From Pseudomonadaceae bacterium (GTDB taxonomy: Bacteria; Pseudomonadota; Gammaproteobacteria; Pseudomonadales; Pseudomonadaceae): a stretch of 32,562 nucleotides of DNA. The stretch spans positions 1 to 32,562 of the forward strand of contig REBY01000069.1 in the NCBI GenBank assembly GCA_007692485.1, written 5' to 3'. Shown here piece by piece: positions 24,293 to 32,137 of the stretch (its first letter is position 1; each line of letters begins with the position of its first letter). The position numbers and the translations under genes were made by a program. Under the pieces are notes generated by a model. It worked only from the letters and a program-made list of their open reading frames with translations, was not told the origin of the DNA and did no database searches.

Positions 24293-25960
24293 ATGTTGAC
24301 AGGCGCAACATCACTGGACCTGGTCCTGCAGGAGCTTTCCAGCAGCTTGTCCGAGGTGGAAGATTTACTGCAGCGGTTCCTTGAGGATCGTCACAATGGT
24401 GGCCTGTTGCAACAGGCCATTGAAGGTCTGCAGCAACTTCGCGGCACACTGACGCTGATTGAATTGCGTGGCGCGAGTGTGTTGCTGGAAGAAATGATTG
24501 CTCTGGCAACGGACATACCCGAGCACGATGCCGAGCAGCATAACGATTCGTTGTCGGCGTTGTGTGACAGTTTGTTTGAACTGGAGCGCTTTCTTGAGTT
24601 CACTCGCAATCATAGCCATGAACTGCCTGAGCTGTTGCTACCGGCCACCAATAAATTACGTCAGTTACGTGGTGGTGTAGCTCCGCTGAGTGAAGATTAC
24701 TTCTTCACCCTTGATCCTCAGCGGTTGGCGCGCAAGCCCTGGCAAGGCGATGAAGCCCGTGTGGATGACCGCAGCATGGCACGGCTGCGGCAGATGTATC
24801 AGGTTGGCTTGTTGACCTTGCTGCGCGATGACGATGCCCGAGCGGCAGCACCGCTAATGCGCCGTGCCTTGCAACGCTGGATGGATGCCTTGCCGCACAC
24901 GGCAGCAAACTTGTGCTGGGTTGCCGATGCCGCTCTGGAAGCGGCTGAACAGACGCCGCTAACCTTGACTGCCGAGCGTAAGCGTCTGTTTGCGCGGATT
25001 GACCGTCAGATCAAACCTTTTCTCAAGCAGGATGCGCCTGGCGTAGATATTGATCAGGCGCTCCTGCAGCACTTGTTGTTTTTGACCGCAGTGGCTGATG
25101 CTTCTTGTGATCAGGCTACCGCTGTGCGTGAGGCTTACAGCCTGCCAAACCCCGGCTTTACTGAAGCCGAGCTGCAAGAGGCCTTTGAGCGCCTTAGGGG
25201 GCCTGGCGTAGAAGTCATGCGCTCATTGGCGGATGCATTGCGCGAAGAGCTGACTGCGATCAAGGATTTGCTTGACCTGCTGGCCCGCAACGCCGCCGGG
25301 GATATTGATCAGTCACAGGAAACCTTGCGTAATGCGCTGTATCGTTTAAGCAAAACCTTTGACATGTTACAGATGCCCCGTGAAGCAGAGGGTCTGGATG
25401 CGGCTGCCGAGCAGGTGTCGCAGTGGTCCTCGGAGAACCTGCCACAAGGGCTGGATTTGGTGGCCGATGCGGTCCTTCAGGCTGAAACAACCGCCAATAC
25501 CCTGGATAACAACCAGAGTTATTCTGCCCGCGATCACGACAGAGGTGCAGTTCAGGAACCTGTGGAGTTGAAAGAAGCCAGGATTGTGCTGTACGAGGAA
25601 TCCCAGGCGGGGTTGGCCCTGGCCAAACGCGCGGTGACTGCCTATCTGGAGTCAGGCAATGACAGCATGCATCTGATGAACGTACCGGGCTCGCTGGAGA
25701 CGGTGCGGGGTGGTTTGGTGTTCCTCGGCATGACGCGAGCTGCCGCCGTCATTCACCAAGCCAGCAACTACATTCAACACACGATGCTGGAACAGCAGAA
25801 AGTGCCGGATGCGCAACAGCTTGATGTGTTGGCCGATGCCCTGACAGGTATCGAATTCTATCTGGAATCAGCTGAGCGCTCGTCTGCCACTGCGGCGGAT
25901 GTATTGGCCATGGCCGCTGACGGCCTGGCCCAGCTGGGTTACCCGCTTACCGAGGAGTAA
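24293..25960 (+). CDS. fimL: FimL, ChpA-like type IV pilus / cAMP signalling protein
   Basis: FimL of P. aeruginosa promotes type IV pilus function and cAMP synthesis together with PilG and FimV, and it resembles the N-terminus of the chemotaxis kinase ChpA. This 555-residue, mostly helical cytosolic protein fits in length, composition and place (between the dienoyl-CoA isomerase and nudC). The Hpt-like segments have lost the phosphorylatable histidine: QQLRG (about residue 47) replaces the H-x-LKG pattern with Gln, and SLETVRGG (about 469) places Glu there. It is therefore a scaffold rather than a phosphotransfer protein. The track start is TTG 24245. ATG 24293 with GGAGG 8 bases upstream is much better. 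Confidence 0.82.
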   Translation: MLTGATSLDLVLQELSSSLSEVEDLLQRFLEDRHNGGLLQQAIEGLQQLRGTLTLIELRGASVLLEEMIALATDIPEHDAEQHNDSLSALCDSLFELERFLEFTRNHSHELPELLLPATNKLRQLRGGVAPLSEDYFFTLDPQRLARKPWQGDEARVDDRSMARLRQMYQVGLLTLLRDDDARAAAPLMRRALQRWMDALPHTAANLCWVADAALEAAEQTPLTLTAERKRLFARIDRQIKPFLKQDAPGVDIDQALLQHLLFLTAVADASCDQATAVREAYSLPNPGFTEAELQEAFERLRGPGVEVMRSLADALREELTAIKDLLDLLARNAAGDIDQSQETLRNALYRLSKTFDMLQMPREAEGLDAAAEQVSQWSSENLPQGLDLVADAVLQAETTANTLDNNQSYSARDHDRGAVQEPVELKEARIVLYEESQAGLALAKRAVTAYLESGNDSMHLMNVPGSLETVRGGLVFLGMTRAAAVIHQASNYIQHTMLEQQKVPDAQQLDVLADALTGIEFYLESAERSSATAADVLAMAADGLAQLGYPLTEE

Positions 25961-25962
25961 AC

Positions 25963-26793
25963 ATGCTGGCGCGCTTTACCCCAGCAAGCAGTTTTACCAG
26001 CCCGCAAGCCGTCACGCGTTGCCTGGTGATCAGTCAGCAACAATTTGCCCTCTATCAGGGTAGCTTTTTGCTTGATCCGGATACGGCGCGTTTTATTGGC
26101 AATGTGCAGCATTCACTGTTTCTCGGATATGTTGATGGTGAGCCTTGTGAAGTCTGGCGGTTGGAAGCGCCGGATGATTTTCCTGGGCTGAGCTGGCACG
26201 GCCTGCGTGGTCTGATTGGGCAGGTTGAAGATGTCATCTTCCGGGTCTTGGGTTTAGCCCAGCAATTGGATGGCTGGTATGACACGCATCAGTTCTGTGG
26301 GCGCTGCGGCAATCGCATGCAGACGCACGTGAATGACCGTGCCATGCACTGTGAACCTTGTGCGCAAACCCAGTACCCCAAACTGGCCCCCTGCATCATT
26401 GTGCTGATCACCCGCGGCGAAGAAGTGTTATTGGCGCGTTCACCGCGCTTCCCGTCGGGTTTTTTCAGCACTCTGGCCGGGTTTATCGAGCCCAGTGAAT
26501 CGGTTGAAGAGTCCTTGCACCGCGAAGTCATGGAAGAGGTCGGGCTGACCGTCACCGATGTTGAATACTTGGGCAGCCAGAATTGGCCGTTCCCGAATTC
26601 ACTGATGCTTGGCTTTCATGCCCGCTACGAGAGTGGCGAGATCGTTCCGCAGCCCGGCGAAATTGAAGAAGCGCACTGGTGGCCGGTCGATCAACTACCG
26701 CACATTCCGCCACGCGGCACCATTTCGCGTTGGCTTATCGATTGTTATCTGGCCCGCTTGCGTGGCCAACCAGAGCCGCCACCACCGGTCTGA
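25963..26793 (+). CDS. nudC: NAD(H) pyrophosphatase / RNA deNADding enzyme NudC
   Basis: NudC hydrolyses NAD(H) to NMN(H) and AMP and removes NAD caps from RNA. The 276-residue protein has an N-terminal beta domain and a four-cysteine zinc ribbon (CGRCGNRM ... CEPCAQ). The Nudix box follows, GFIEPSESVEESLHREVMEEVGL in full GX5EX7REUXEEXGU spacing (shown in parts), then the NudC marker SQNWPFPNS. It starts 2 bases after the fimL stop, and its GAGGAG ribosome site is inside the fimL 3' end, so the two are coupled. Confidence 0.96.
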   Translation: MLARFTPASSFTSPQAVTRCLVISQQQFALYQGSFLLDPDTARFIGNVQHSLFLGYVDGEPCEVWRLEAPDDFPGLSWHGLRGLIGQVEDVIFRVLGLAQQLDGWYDTHQFCGRCGNRMQTHVNDRAMHCEPCAQTQYPKLAPCIIVLITRGEEVLLARSPRFPSGFFSTLAGFIEPSESVEESLHREVMEEVGLTVTDVEYLGSQNWPFPNSLMLGFHARYESGEIVPQPGEIEEAHWWPVDQLPHIPPRGTISRWLIDCYLARLRGQPEPPPPV

Positions 26794-26806
26794 AACGGAG
26801 TTCATC

Positions 26807-27454
26807 ATGTCTATGCAATTTGCGGGTCTGGCCGGGGTGCTGCTACTTCTGGCCGTTCTTCTGGTGGCAGTCATTGTTCGCCTGGGTTGGCGCCTGGCCT
26901 GGCTTTTGCCGTGGCTGCGTGGTCAGGTCATTACCCTGTTGCTTGCGCTGACCCTATTGCTTGGCCTGATTGCCTGGGATGTGTCGCGCTATCAAGCGCT
27001 GCCGCAGGAAGGCCGCCTGTTCACCGTTGAGGTGCGCAGCACTGAAGCAGGCTATGACCTGCGTCTGCAGCATGCAGGGCAAACCAGCGTGTATCCGCTT
27101 CAGGGCGACCTTTGGCGGCTGGATTTGCAAGTGCTGCGTTGGCAAGGTTTGGCCCATGCGATTGGTTTACAAGATGGTTACCGGCCATACCGTGTGAGCG
27201 GGCGCTTTCTGATGCTTGAGCGACAACTGGCTGGGGCAACTCAACTGCCATTGCATAACACGCCGGCCTGGCGGGATATCTGGTATTGGCTGGATGGGGG
27301 CAGTGGTAATGCTTGGCTGACGGCGGATGCCTTTAGCATCAACTTTATGCCGCTGGCAGATGGTGCGCGCTTTGCTATTGAAGCGGGCCCGACCGGTTTG
27401 ACACCCGTGCCGTTGAATACGCAAGCGATGGATGCGCTGAAAGGTCAGCCGTAA
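26807..27454 (+). CDS. Uncharacterised inner-membrane protein with two N-terminal helices
   Basis: I do not recognise a characterised family. The 215-residue product starts at ATG 26807 (GGAG 6 bases upstream, 13 bases after nudC); the track ORF from 26609 runs through nudC in another frame. Two hydrophobic helices (about residues 6-30 and 40-62, the second LLALTLLLGLIAWDV) anchor it. The remaining 150 residues form a soluble beta-rich domain, rich in Arg/Gln/Trp, probably periplasmic. It shows repeated strand-like segments (RLFTVEVR, YDLRLQHAG, GRFLMLERQL). The same position in P. aeruginosa holds a hypothetical protein (PA1824, from memory). It probably ends the fimL-nudC transcription unit. 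Confidence 0.75.
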   Translation: MSMQFAGLAGVLLLLAVLLVAVIVRLGWRLAWLLPWLRGQVITLLLALTLLLGLIAWDVSRYQALPQEGRLFTVEVRSTEAGYDLRLQHAGQTSVYPLQGDLWRLDLQVLRWQGLAHAIGLQDGYRPYRVSGRFLMLERQLAGATQLPLHNTPAWRDIWYWLDGGSGNAWLTADAFSINFMPLADGARFAIEAGPTGLTPVPLNTQAMDALKGQP

Positions 27455-27497
27455 AACGCAGAAGGACCCGTTGGAAAGGGGTGGTGGACGGGGCAGG

Positions 27498-27528
27498 TGA
27501 CCGGCTGCAAGCGCCGGCCACCCGGTCA
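27498..27528. other. Inverted repeat between the convergent membrane-protein and SDR genes
   Basis: TGACCGG and CCGGTCA are perfect complements 17 bases apart, and a competing inner stem CCGGC / GCCGG (loop TGCAAGC) lies within. It sits directly at the 3' ends of two convergent genes, but no T-run is present on either strand. Confidence 0.45.
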
Positions 27529-27532
27529 GTTA

Positions 27533-28300
27533 TCAGGCCAGCATACCGCCGTCAACAGTCACGGTAGTACCAGTGGTGTAGCTGGAAGCATCGCTCACCA
27601 GATACAGCACAGTCCCAGCCATTTCGGTCGGGTCGGCTGCACGGCGCAGCGGAATGCGCTGCAGGGCTTGCTTCATGATGCTGTCATTGCTGGTCAGCGC
27701 CGAGGCAAACTTGGTGTCGGTCAGGCCGGGCAGCAGGGCGTTGCAGCGAATACCAAACTGGGCGCATTCACGGGCAAACACCTGAGTCATGTTGATGACC
27801 GATGCTTTGGTCATCGAGTAGATGCCCTGCATGTCGCCAGGTACGCGGCCGTTGACCGAGGCTACGTTGAGAATCACACCACTCTTGTTCTCACGCATCA
27901 GTTTGCCGGCTTCGATCGACATGAAGAAGTAGCCGCGAATATTCACGTCTACAGTTTTCTGGAAAGCGCCCAGGTCGGTATCCAGCACATTGCCGAAGTA
28001 GGGGTTGGCAGCTGCGTTGTTAACTAGGATATCCAGCTTGCCGAATTGCTCGCGAATGGCCGCAACCGTGTTGGTAATCTGCTCCATCTCACCGATGTGA
28101 CAACCCATGGCGCTGGCTTTGCCGCCAGCAGCCACAATGGCGTCAGCCACTTTCTGGCAGTCTTCAACCTTGCGGCTGGAAACGATTACGTGGGCGCCTT
28201 GCTGGGCCAGCAGCTTGGCAATGGCTTCGCCGATGCCACGGCTGGCACCCGTTACCAGGGCTACTTTACCGTCGAGGTCAAACAGTTGGGTCTTTTGCAT
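27533..28300 (-). CDS. Short-chain dehydrogenase/reductase (SDR)
   Basis: This 255-residue NAD(P)-dependent oxidoreductase has the classical SDR layout: cofactor motif TGASRGIG (about residues 18-25), NNAAANPYF, the catalytic Ser in NVASVNG, YSMTK with the catalytic Tyr and Lys, and a C-terminal VTVDGG. Arg in the SSRKVE stretch after strand 2 suggests NADP(H) preference. AAGGA is 7 bases before the ATG, and it starts 24 bases after the phosphotransferase stop, so both are probably one operon under the 29429 promoter. The substrate is not visible; 3-oxoacyl or 3-hydroxyacyl compounds are plausible because of the neighbours (inference). Confidence 0.9.
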   Translation of the reverse strand: MQKTQLFDLDGKVALVTGASRGIGEAIAKLLAQQGAHVIVSSRKVEDCQKVADAIVAAGGKASAMGCHIGEMEQITNTVAAIREQFGKLDILVNNAAANPYFGNVLDTDLGAFQKTVDVNIRGYFFMSIEAGKLMRENKSGVILNVASVNGRVPGDMQGIYSMTKASVINMTQVFARECAQFGIRCNALLPGLTDTKFASALTSNDSIMKQALQRIPLRRAADPTEMAGTVLYLVSDASSYTTGTTVTVDGGMLA

Positions 28301-28324
28301 GGGTAATTCCTTGTTCTTGGTGGA

Positions 28325-29392
28325 TTACAGCGTTGATTGATCAATAACCTGCAGGCTCATTTGCTCCAACAGCGTGTTCATGCCGATAAAGGCGGCAAAG
28401 CGCTGGTCCTGGGTCTGGCCGTGGTAGTAGCGATAGTAGATCTGCTGGACGATGCCGGCCAGGCGGAACAGACCGTAGGTGTAGTAATAATCCAGATTGT
28501 TGATTTCGATACCCGCGCGTTGCGCGTAGTAATCGGCAAACTCCTGCCGTGTCAGCATGCCGGGCGCATGGCTGGGCTGGCGGCGCATGGCTTGAACCGG
28601 CGCGGGATCATCTGCTTGAATCCAGTAGGCCAAGGTGTTGCCCAGGTCCATCAAAGGGTCGCCGATGGTGGTCATTTCCCAGTCCAGTACACCGATAATT
28701 TTCATCGGGTTGTCGGGATCAAGGATCACATTATCGAAACGGTAGTCGTTGTGCACCAAGCCAGGCTTGTGGTGATCGGCCGGCATTTTATCACGCAGCC
28801 AGGCCATAACGGGCTCCCAATTCGGGGCATCCGGGGTGATTGCCTTGTTATAGCGCTTGATCCAGCCTTCGATCTGGCGCTCGACATAGCCCTCGGGTTT
28901 GCCCAGGTCACCCAGGCCGCAGGCTTCATAATCCACATTGTGAAGATCAACAAACTTGTCGATAAAGCTTTTGCATAGCTCGCGGGTGCTGGCTTCATCC
29001 AGCCCCAGCTCCGGCGGCAGATCGGCGCGTAAAATGACTCCGTTGACCCGCTCCATCACATAGAACTCGCAACCCAGGACAGATTCATCCGTGCAATGGG
29101 CATAGGCTTTCGGGCAGTAGGGAAAGCCATCGTTCAATTGATTGATGATGCGGTACTCACGCCCCATGTCATGCGCTGACTTGGCCTTCACGCCAAAAGG
29201 CGGGCGGCGCAGAACGAATTCTTGCTCCGGATAGGCAACCAGGTAGGTCAGGTTGGAAGCGCCACCGGGGAACTGGCGGATCGTCGGAGTGCCTTGCAGG
29301 CCCTCAATTTGGGTTTTCAGGTAGCGGTCTACTGCGTCTGCATCCAGCTCTTCGCCGGCGCGAATCTGGCTCGCCTGGTCTGTGAGAGTCAT
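28325..29392 (-). CDS. Phosphotransferase family protein (APH / ACAD10-ACAD11-type kinase domain)
   Basis: The 355-residue cytosolic kinase-like protein has the APH fold: IRQFPGGASNLTYLV as the ATP loop, the catalytic HNDYRFDN (Asp of the Brenner-like motif) and the metal-binding VLDWEMTTIGDPLMDL. Proteins of this subgroup are stand-alone relatives of the kinase domain of ACAD10/ACAD11, which phosphorylates 4-hydroxyacyl-CoAs for degradation. A role in hydroxy-acid or lipid catabolism is likely, and aminoglycoside resistance is unlikely. AAAGGA lies 5 bases before the ATG. A promoter and a PsrA-like palindrome are just upstream, and the SDR gene follows. Confidence 0.88.
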   Translation of the reverse strand: MTLTDQASQIRAGEELDADAVDRYLKTQIEGLQGTPTIRQFPGGASNLTYLVAYPEQEFVLRRPPFGVKAKSAHDMGREYRIINQLNDGFPYCPKAYAHCTDESVLGCEFYVMERVNGVILRADLPPELGLDEASTRELCKSFIDKFVDLHNVDYEACGLGDLGKPEGYVERQIEGWIKRYNKAITPDAPNWEPVMAWLRDKMPADHHKPGLVHNDYRFDNVILDPDNPMKIIGVLDWEMTTIGDPLMDLGNTLAYWIQADDPAPVQAMRRQPSHAPGMLTRQEFADYYAQRAGIEINNLDYYYTYGLFRLAGIVQQIYYRYYHGQTQDQRFAAFIGMNTLLEQMSLQVIDQSTL

Positions 29393-29428
29393 GGCTGTCC
29401 TTTGGGGTCGTTGTTTGAATAGTCGGCT

Positions 29429-29457
29429 AATCTAATTCAGCTATGCCTTTGTAACAA
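29429..29457 (-). promoter_or_regulatory. Candidate sigma-70 promoter of the phosphotransferase-SDR operon
   Basis: Reading the minus strand, TTGTTA (29452-29457) and TAGATT (29429-29434) are separated by 17 bases, and the ATG lies about 37 bases downstream of the -10. Each box matches consensus at four of six positions. Confidence 0.5.
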
Positions 29458-29460
29458 GAT

Positions 29461-29474
29461 CAAACGAGCGTTTG
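29461..29474. promoter_or_regulatory. PsrA-like operator upstream of the phosphotransferase operon
   Basis: CAAAC-GAGC-GTTTG is a perfect inverted repeat that matches the published PsrA pattern (G/C)AAAC-N2-4-GTTTG. It lies 3 bases upstream of the candidate -35 box. PsrA is a TetR-family regulator in pseudomonads that responds to long-chain fatty acids. The regulator gene is not in the window, and another TetR protein could use a similar site. Confidence 0.5.
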
Positions 29475-29585
29475 AAACCCGTTATCAGTCAGCGTGTTGT
29501 TGCTGAATTGGCTGGGTTGATACGGTGGCAGAGTTCGTTGGGCAGGGCAAGGCGGGCGGAGCGGGGAGGTGACAGGCGTGAAACA

Positions 29586-29612
29586 GGGCGCCGACAGCGT
29601 GGGTCGGCGCCC
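29586..29612 (-). terminator. Intrinsic terminator of the SCP2 gene
   Basis: GGGCGCCGAC and GTCGGCGCCC form a perfect 10-bp stem with a 7-base loop, 7 bases after the SCP2 stop on the minus strand, followed by TGTTT. The 29475-29585 stretch between it and the next operator shows nothing else I can support. Confidence 0.65.
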
Positions 29613-29619
29613 CGGCAGA

Positions 29620-29937
29620 TCAACCAGCGGGGAAGAGTTCGCCCAGCTTCATGGCCTGCATGATGTCGCCTTCGGCGCGCAGCTTGCCAGACATGAATGC
29701 CTGCATGCCATCCGTTTCACCGGTCATGATGCCTACCAGCGTTTCGCTGTCCATGATCAGGGTAACGGTCGGATTGGCGGCTTCGCCAGTGCTTACGGCG
29801 CAAGTGCCATCCTTGACGGCTACATTGAAGTTGTCGTCATCTTCGACGTTGAACTGGAATACGATATCCAGGCCTTGAGCGGCAGCAGGGTTGAAGCGGG
29901 TGTCCATATTGCTGACGATATCGGCAACAGTAGTCAT
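29620..29937 (-). CDS. SCP2 sterol-carrier-domain protein
   Basis: This 105-residue single-domain SCP2 protein presumably binds fatty acyl-CoA or similar lipids in the cytosol. The pattern is complete: a helix MTTVADIVSNMDTRFNP, a beta sheet DIVFQFNVEDDDNFNVAVKDG, VTLIMDSETLVGIMTGE, and the closing SGKLRAEGDIMQAMKLGELFP. The track start 29943 is TTG. ATG 29937 is preferred, although the AAGGA is 10 bases away. Stand-alone SCP2 genes beside acyl-CoA enzymes suggest lipid handling. It is divergent from sohB, with its own promoter (TTGACA-17-TAATCT). Confidence 0.92.
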   Translation of the reverse strand: MTTVADIVSNMDTRFNPAAAQGLDIVFQFNVEDDDNFNVAVKDGTCAVSTGEAANPTVTLIMDSETLVGIMTGETDGMQAFMSGKLRAEGDIMQAMKLGELFPAG

Positions 29938-29985
29938 GAGCAATCCATCCTTATTGTGTGGGGTGTGAGCATAAGCACAGTGCCG

Positions 29986-30014
29986 AGATTAGGAGCCTCT
30001 CTGCCTGCTGTCAA
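29986..30014 (-). promoter_or_regulatory. Sigma-70 promoter of the SCP2 gene
   Basis: On the minus strand a perfect -35 box TTGACA (30009-30014) is followed after 17 bases by TAATCT (29986-29991). The leader to ATG 29937 is about 40 bases. Confidence 0.65.
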
Positions 30015-30020
30015 TAAATA

Positions 30021-30038
30021 TTCATACGATCGTTTGAA
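30021..30038. promoter_or_regulatory. PsrA-like operator in the divergent SCP2 / sohB gap
   Basis: TTCATACGATCGTTTGAA is a near-perfect palindrome (one mismatched pair) with core CATAC-GATC-GTTTG, which fits the PsrA pattern with one change. It is placed 6 bases upstream of the SCP2 -35 box, nearly the same geometry as the 29461 site. It also lies about 80 bases ahead of the sohB start, so it could affect both genes. Confidence 0.45.
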
Positions 30039-30118
30039 TTTAACCTGAAGCCTGCTGTTGTCACCTGCGTGAGCTGTTCCTGTATGCTTGTTAAATCGTT
30101 TAGACAAGGAGATACCCG

Positions 30119-31138
30119 GTGGAATGGTTGGGTGATTACACACTGTTTATGGCCAAGGCAGCGACTGTGCTGGTTGTGGTCTTTTTGATTGTTTCATTGC
30201 TGGCTTCACTGAAGGAGCGACAGCGGGCCAATGAGGGCACCTTGCAGGTACACCGGTTAAATGACCGGCTGGCCAATATGACTGAGACGCTGGGTGCCGA
30301 GGTGCTCGACAAGCAGGCGTACAAAGCCATGCACAAAGCCCGCAAGCTGCAAGAGAAAAGTCGCGCCAAGGGCGGCAACGCTGCACCACGAGTATTTGTT
30401 CTGACGTTTCATGGCGATATCAAGGCCGGGGCGCTAGAGCACCTGCGTCATGAGGTGACCGCAGTGCTTGAGTTGGCCCAGCCCAGTGACGAGGTTGTCG
30501 TGCGGCTGGAAAGTGCCGGTGGGATGGTCCACGCTTATGGTCTGGCTGCTTCGCAATTGGTGCGTGTGCGCGATGCGGGTATTCCACTGACTATCTGTAT
30601 CGACAAGGTGGCAGCCAGTGGCGGTTACATGATGGCGTGTATCGGCAACCGCATCATGGCAGCGCCTTTTGCCATGCTAGGGTCGATCGGCGTTGTCGCG
30701 CAGTTGCCCAACTTCAATCGCTTGCTGAAAAAACACGATATTGATTATGAAATGCTTACAGCGGGCGAGTACAAGCGGACGCTGACGCTGTTTGGCGAAA
30801 ACACCGATCAGGGCCGGGAAAAGTTCAAGCAGGATCTGGAAACTATTCACCGCCTGTTCAAGCGTTTTGTCAGTGACTATCGCCCGGCATTGGATATTGA
30901 CCAGGTTGCCACCGGTGAAGTCTGGTTCGGGGCTGATGCCCTGGAGCAAAAGCTGGCTGATGAACTCAAGACCAGTGATCAGTATCTAACCGAGCGGGTC
31001 CGGCAGGCGGATGTATTTGAACTGCGTTACGTGCAGCGCAAAAAGCTGCAAGACAAGTTGGCCGGTGGAACCGCCTCGGTGGTTGACCGTTTGTTGCTGA
31101 CCTGGGCGTCACGCTTTCACAATCAGCGTTTTTGGTAG
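30119..31138 (+). CDS. sohB: SohB-type inner-membrane S49 peptidase
   Basis: SohB is a signal-peptide-peptidase-like serine protease with its active site facing the periplasm. The 339-residue protein has an N-terminal helix (VLVVVFLIVSLLASL), a basic helical linker with EKSRAKGG and an S49 domain. The catalytic Ser is in KVAASGGYMMA and the Lys in GEYKRTLTLFG. The N-terminal SohB extension before the S49 domain is present. The start is a GTG (30119) with AAGGAG 7 bases upstream, which fits better than any internal ATG. It is followed after 9 bases by the reductase gene. Confidence 0.92.
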   Translation: MEWLGDYTLFMAKAATVLVVVFLIVSLLASLKERQRANEGTLQVHRLNDRLANMTETLGAEVLDKQAYKAMHKARKLQEKSRAKGGNAAPRVFVLTFHGDIKAGALEHLRHEVTAVLELAQPSDEVVVRLESAGGMVHAYGLAASQLVRVRDAGIPLTICIDKVAASGGYMMACIGNRIMAAPFAMLGSIGVVAQLPNFNRLLKKHDIDYEMLTAGEYKRTLTLFGENTDQGREKFKQDLETIHRLFKRFVSDYRPALDIDQVATGEVWFGADALEQKLADELKTSDQYLTERVRQADVFELRYVQRKKLQDKLAGGTASVVDRLLLTWASRFHNQRFW

Positions 31139-31147
31139 GAGAGTCAT

Positions 31148-32134
31148 ATGTCTGAATTCAAGGCGTTGCTGGTCAGCGAAACCGATGGTCAGTATCAGGC
31201 TGCAGTCACCACGCGGAAGATTGATGATCTGCCCCCGGGTGAAGTACTGATCCGCGTTAAGTACTCCTCACTGAATTACAAGGATGCCCTGTCTGCCAGC
31301 GGCAACAAGGGCGTTACCCGTACCTTTCCGCATACGCCGGGGATTGACGCCGCCGGGGTCGTCGAAGCGAGCTCGGTCAGTGACTTCTCGGCTGGCGATG
31401 AGGTGATCGTTACCGGTTACGATCTGGGCATGAATACCAGCGGTGGCTTTGGCCAGTATATTCGGGTGCCGGCAGACTGGGTGTTGCGACGCCCTCAAGG
31501 CCTGAGCCTGCGTGACAGCATGGTGCTGGGTACAGCCGGCCTGACAGCCGCTCTGTGTATCGACAAGCTGGAGCACGCTGGACTGGCACCAGGTCAAGGT
31601 CCTGTGCTGGTGACCGGTGCTACAGGAGGCGTAGGGAGTATTGCTGTGGCTATGCTCAGCGCCAAAGGCTATGAAGTGGCCGCTTCTACCGGTAAAGCGC
31701 TGCAAGCTGATTTTTTGCGCAAGCTGGGTGCCAGCCAGATTGTCGATCGCAGTGCACTTGAAAGTGGTAAAGACAAGGTGTTGCTCAAGGACCAGTGGGC
31801 CGGGGCCGTGGATACCGTCGGCGGTGATATTCTGTTCAATGTGGTCAAATCCTTGCGTTATGGCGCCAGCGTGGCGTGTTGCGGCCTGACGGCTGGTGGT
31901 CAGTTCAGTGCCAGTGTATTCCCGTTCATTCTGCGCAACGTCAACTTGCTGGGTATCGATTCGGTCGAGCAGCCACTGGTGGTCAAGGCCTCGATGTGGG
32001 ATTTGCTGTCGGTGCAATGGAAGACGGATCTGCACAACCTTGAGCGTGAAATCAGCCTGGATGCGTTGCCAGCAGAAATCGAGAAGATCCTCGCCGGTAA
32101 GATGGTAGGGCGGATTGTGGTCAATTTGGGTTAG
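31148..32134 (+). CDS. YhdH/AcuI-type acrylyl-CoA reductase (quinone-oxidoreductase-like MDR)
   Basis: This 328-residue zinc-free medium-chain dehydrogenase uses NADPH to reduce acrylyl-CoA-like substrates to propionyl-CoA. Seen are RVKYSSLNYKDALSASGNKG, the TFPHTPGIDAAGVV segment, GFGQYIRVPADWVL, the coenzyme motif VTGATGGVGSIAVAML and GLTAGGQFSASVFPFILRNVNLLGIDSV, all typical of the YhdH/AcuI subfamily. No structural zinc cysteines are present. GGAG lies just before the ATG. It sits 9 bases after sohB and 3 bases before a small membrane protein gene, so the three probably form one operon. AcuI function is inferred from family only. Confidence 0.92.
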   Translation: MSEFKALLVSETDGQYQAAVTTRKIDDLPPGEVLIRVKYSSLNYKDALSASGNKGVTRTFPHTPGIDAAGVVEASSVSDFSAGDEVIVTGYDLGMNTSGGFGQYIRVPADWVLRRPQGLSLRDSMVLGTAGLTAALCIDKLEHAGLAPGQGPVLVTGATGGVGSIAVAMLSAKGYEVAASTGKALQADFLRKLGASQIVDRSALESGKDKVLLKDQWAGAVDTVGGDILFNVVKSLRYGASVACCGLTAGGQFSASVFPFILRNVNLLGIDSVEQPLVVKASMWDLLSVQWKTDLHNLEREISLDALPAEIEKILAGKMVGRIVVNLG

Positions 32135-32137
32135 GAC

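Noticed and set aside
28337-28978. Plus-strand ORF of 213 codons opposite the phosphotransferase gene
   Set aside because: It is an antisense shadow; the minus strand encodes a complete APH-fold protein with its catalytic motifs.
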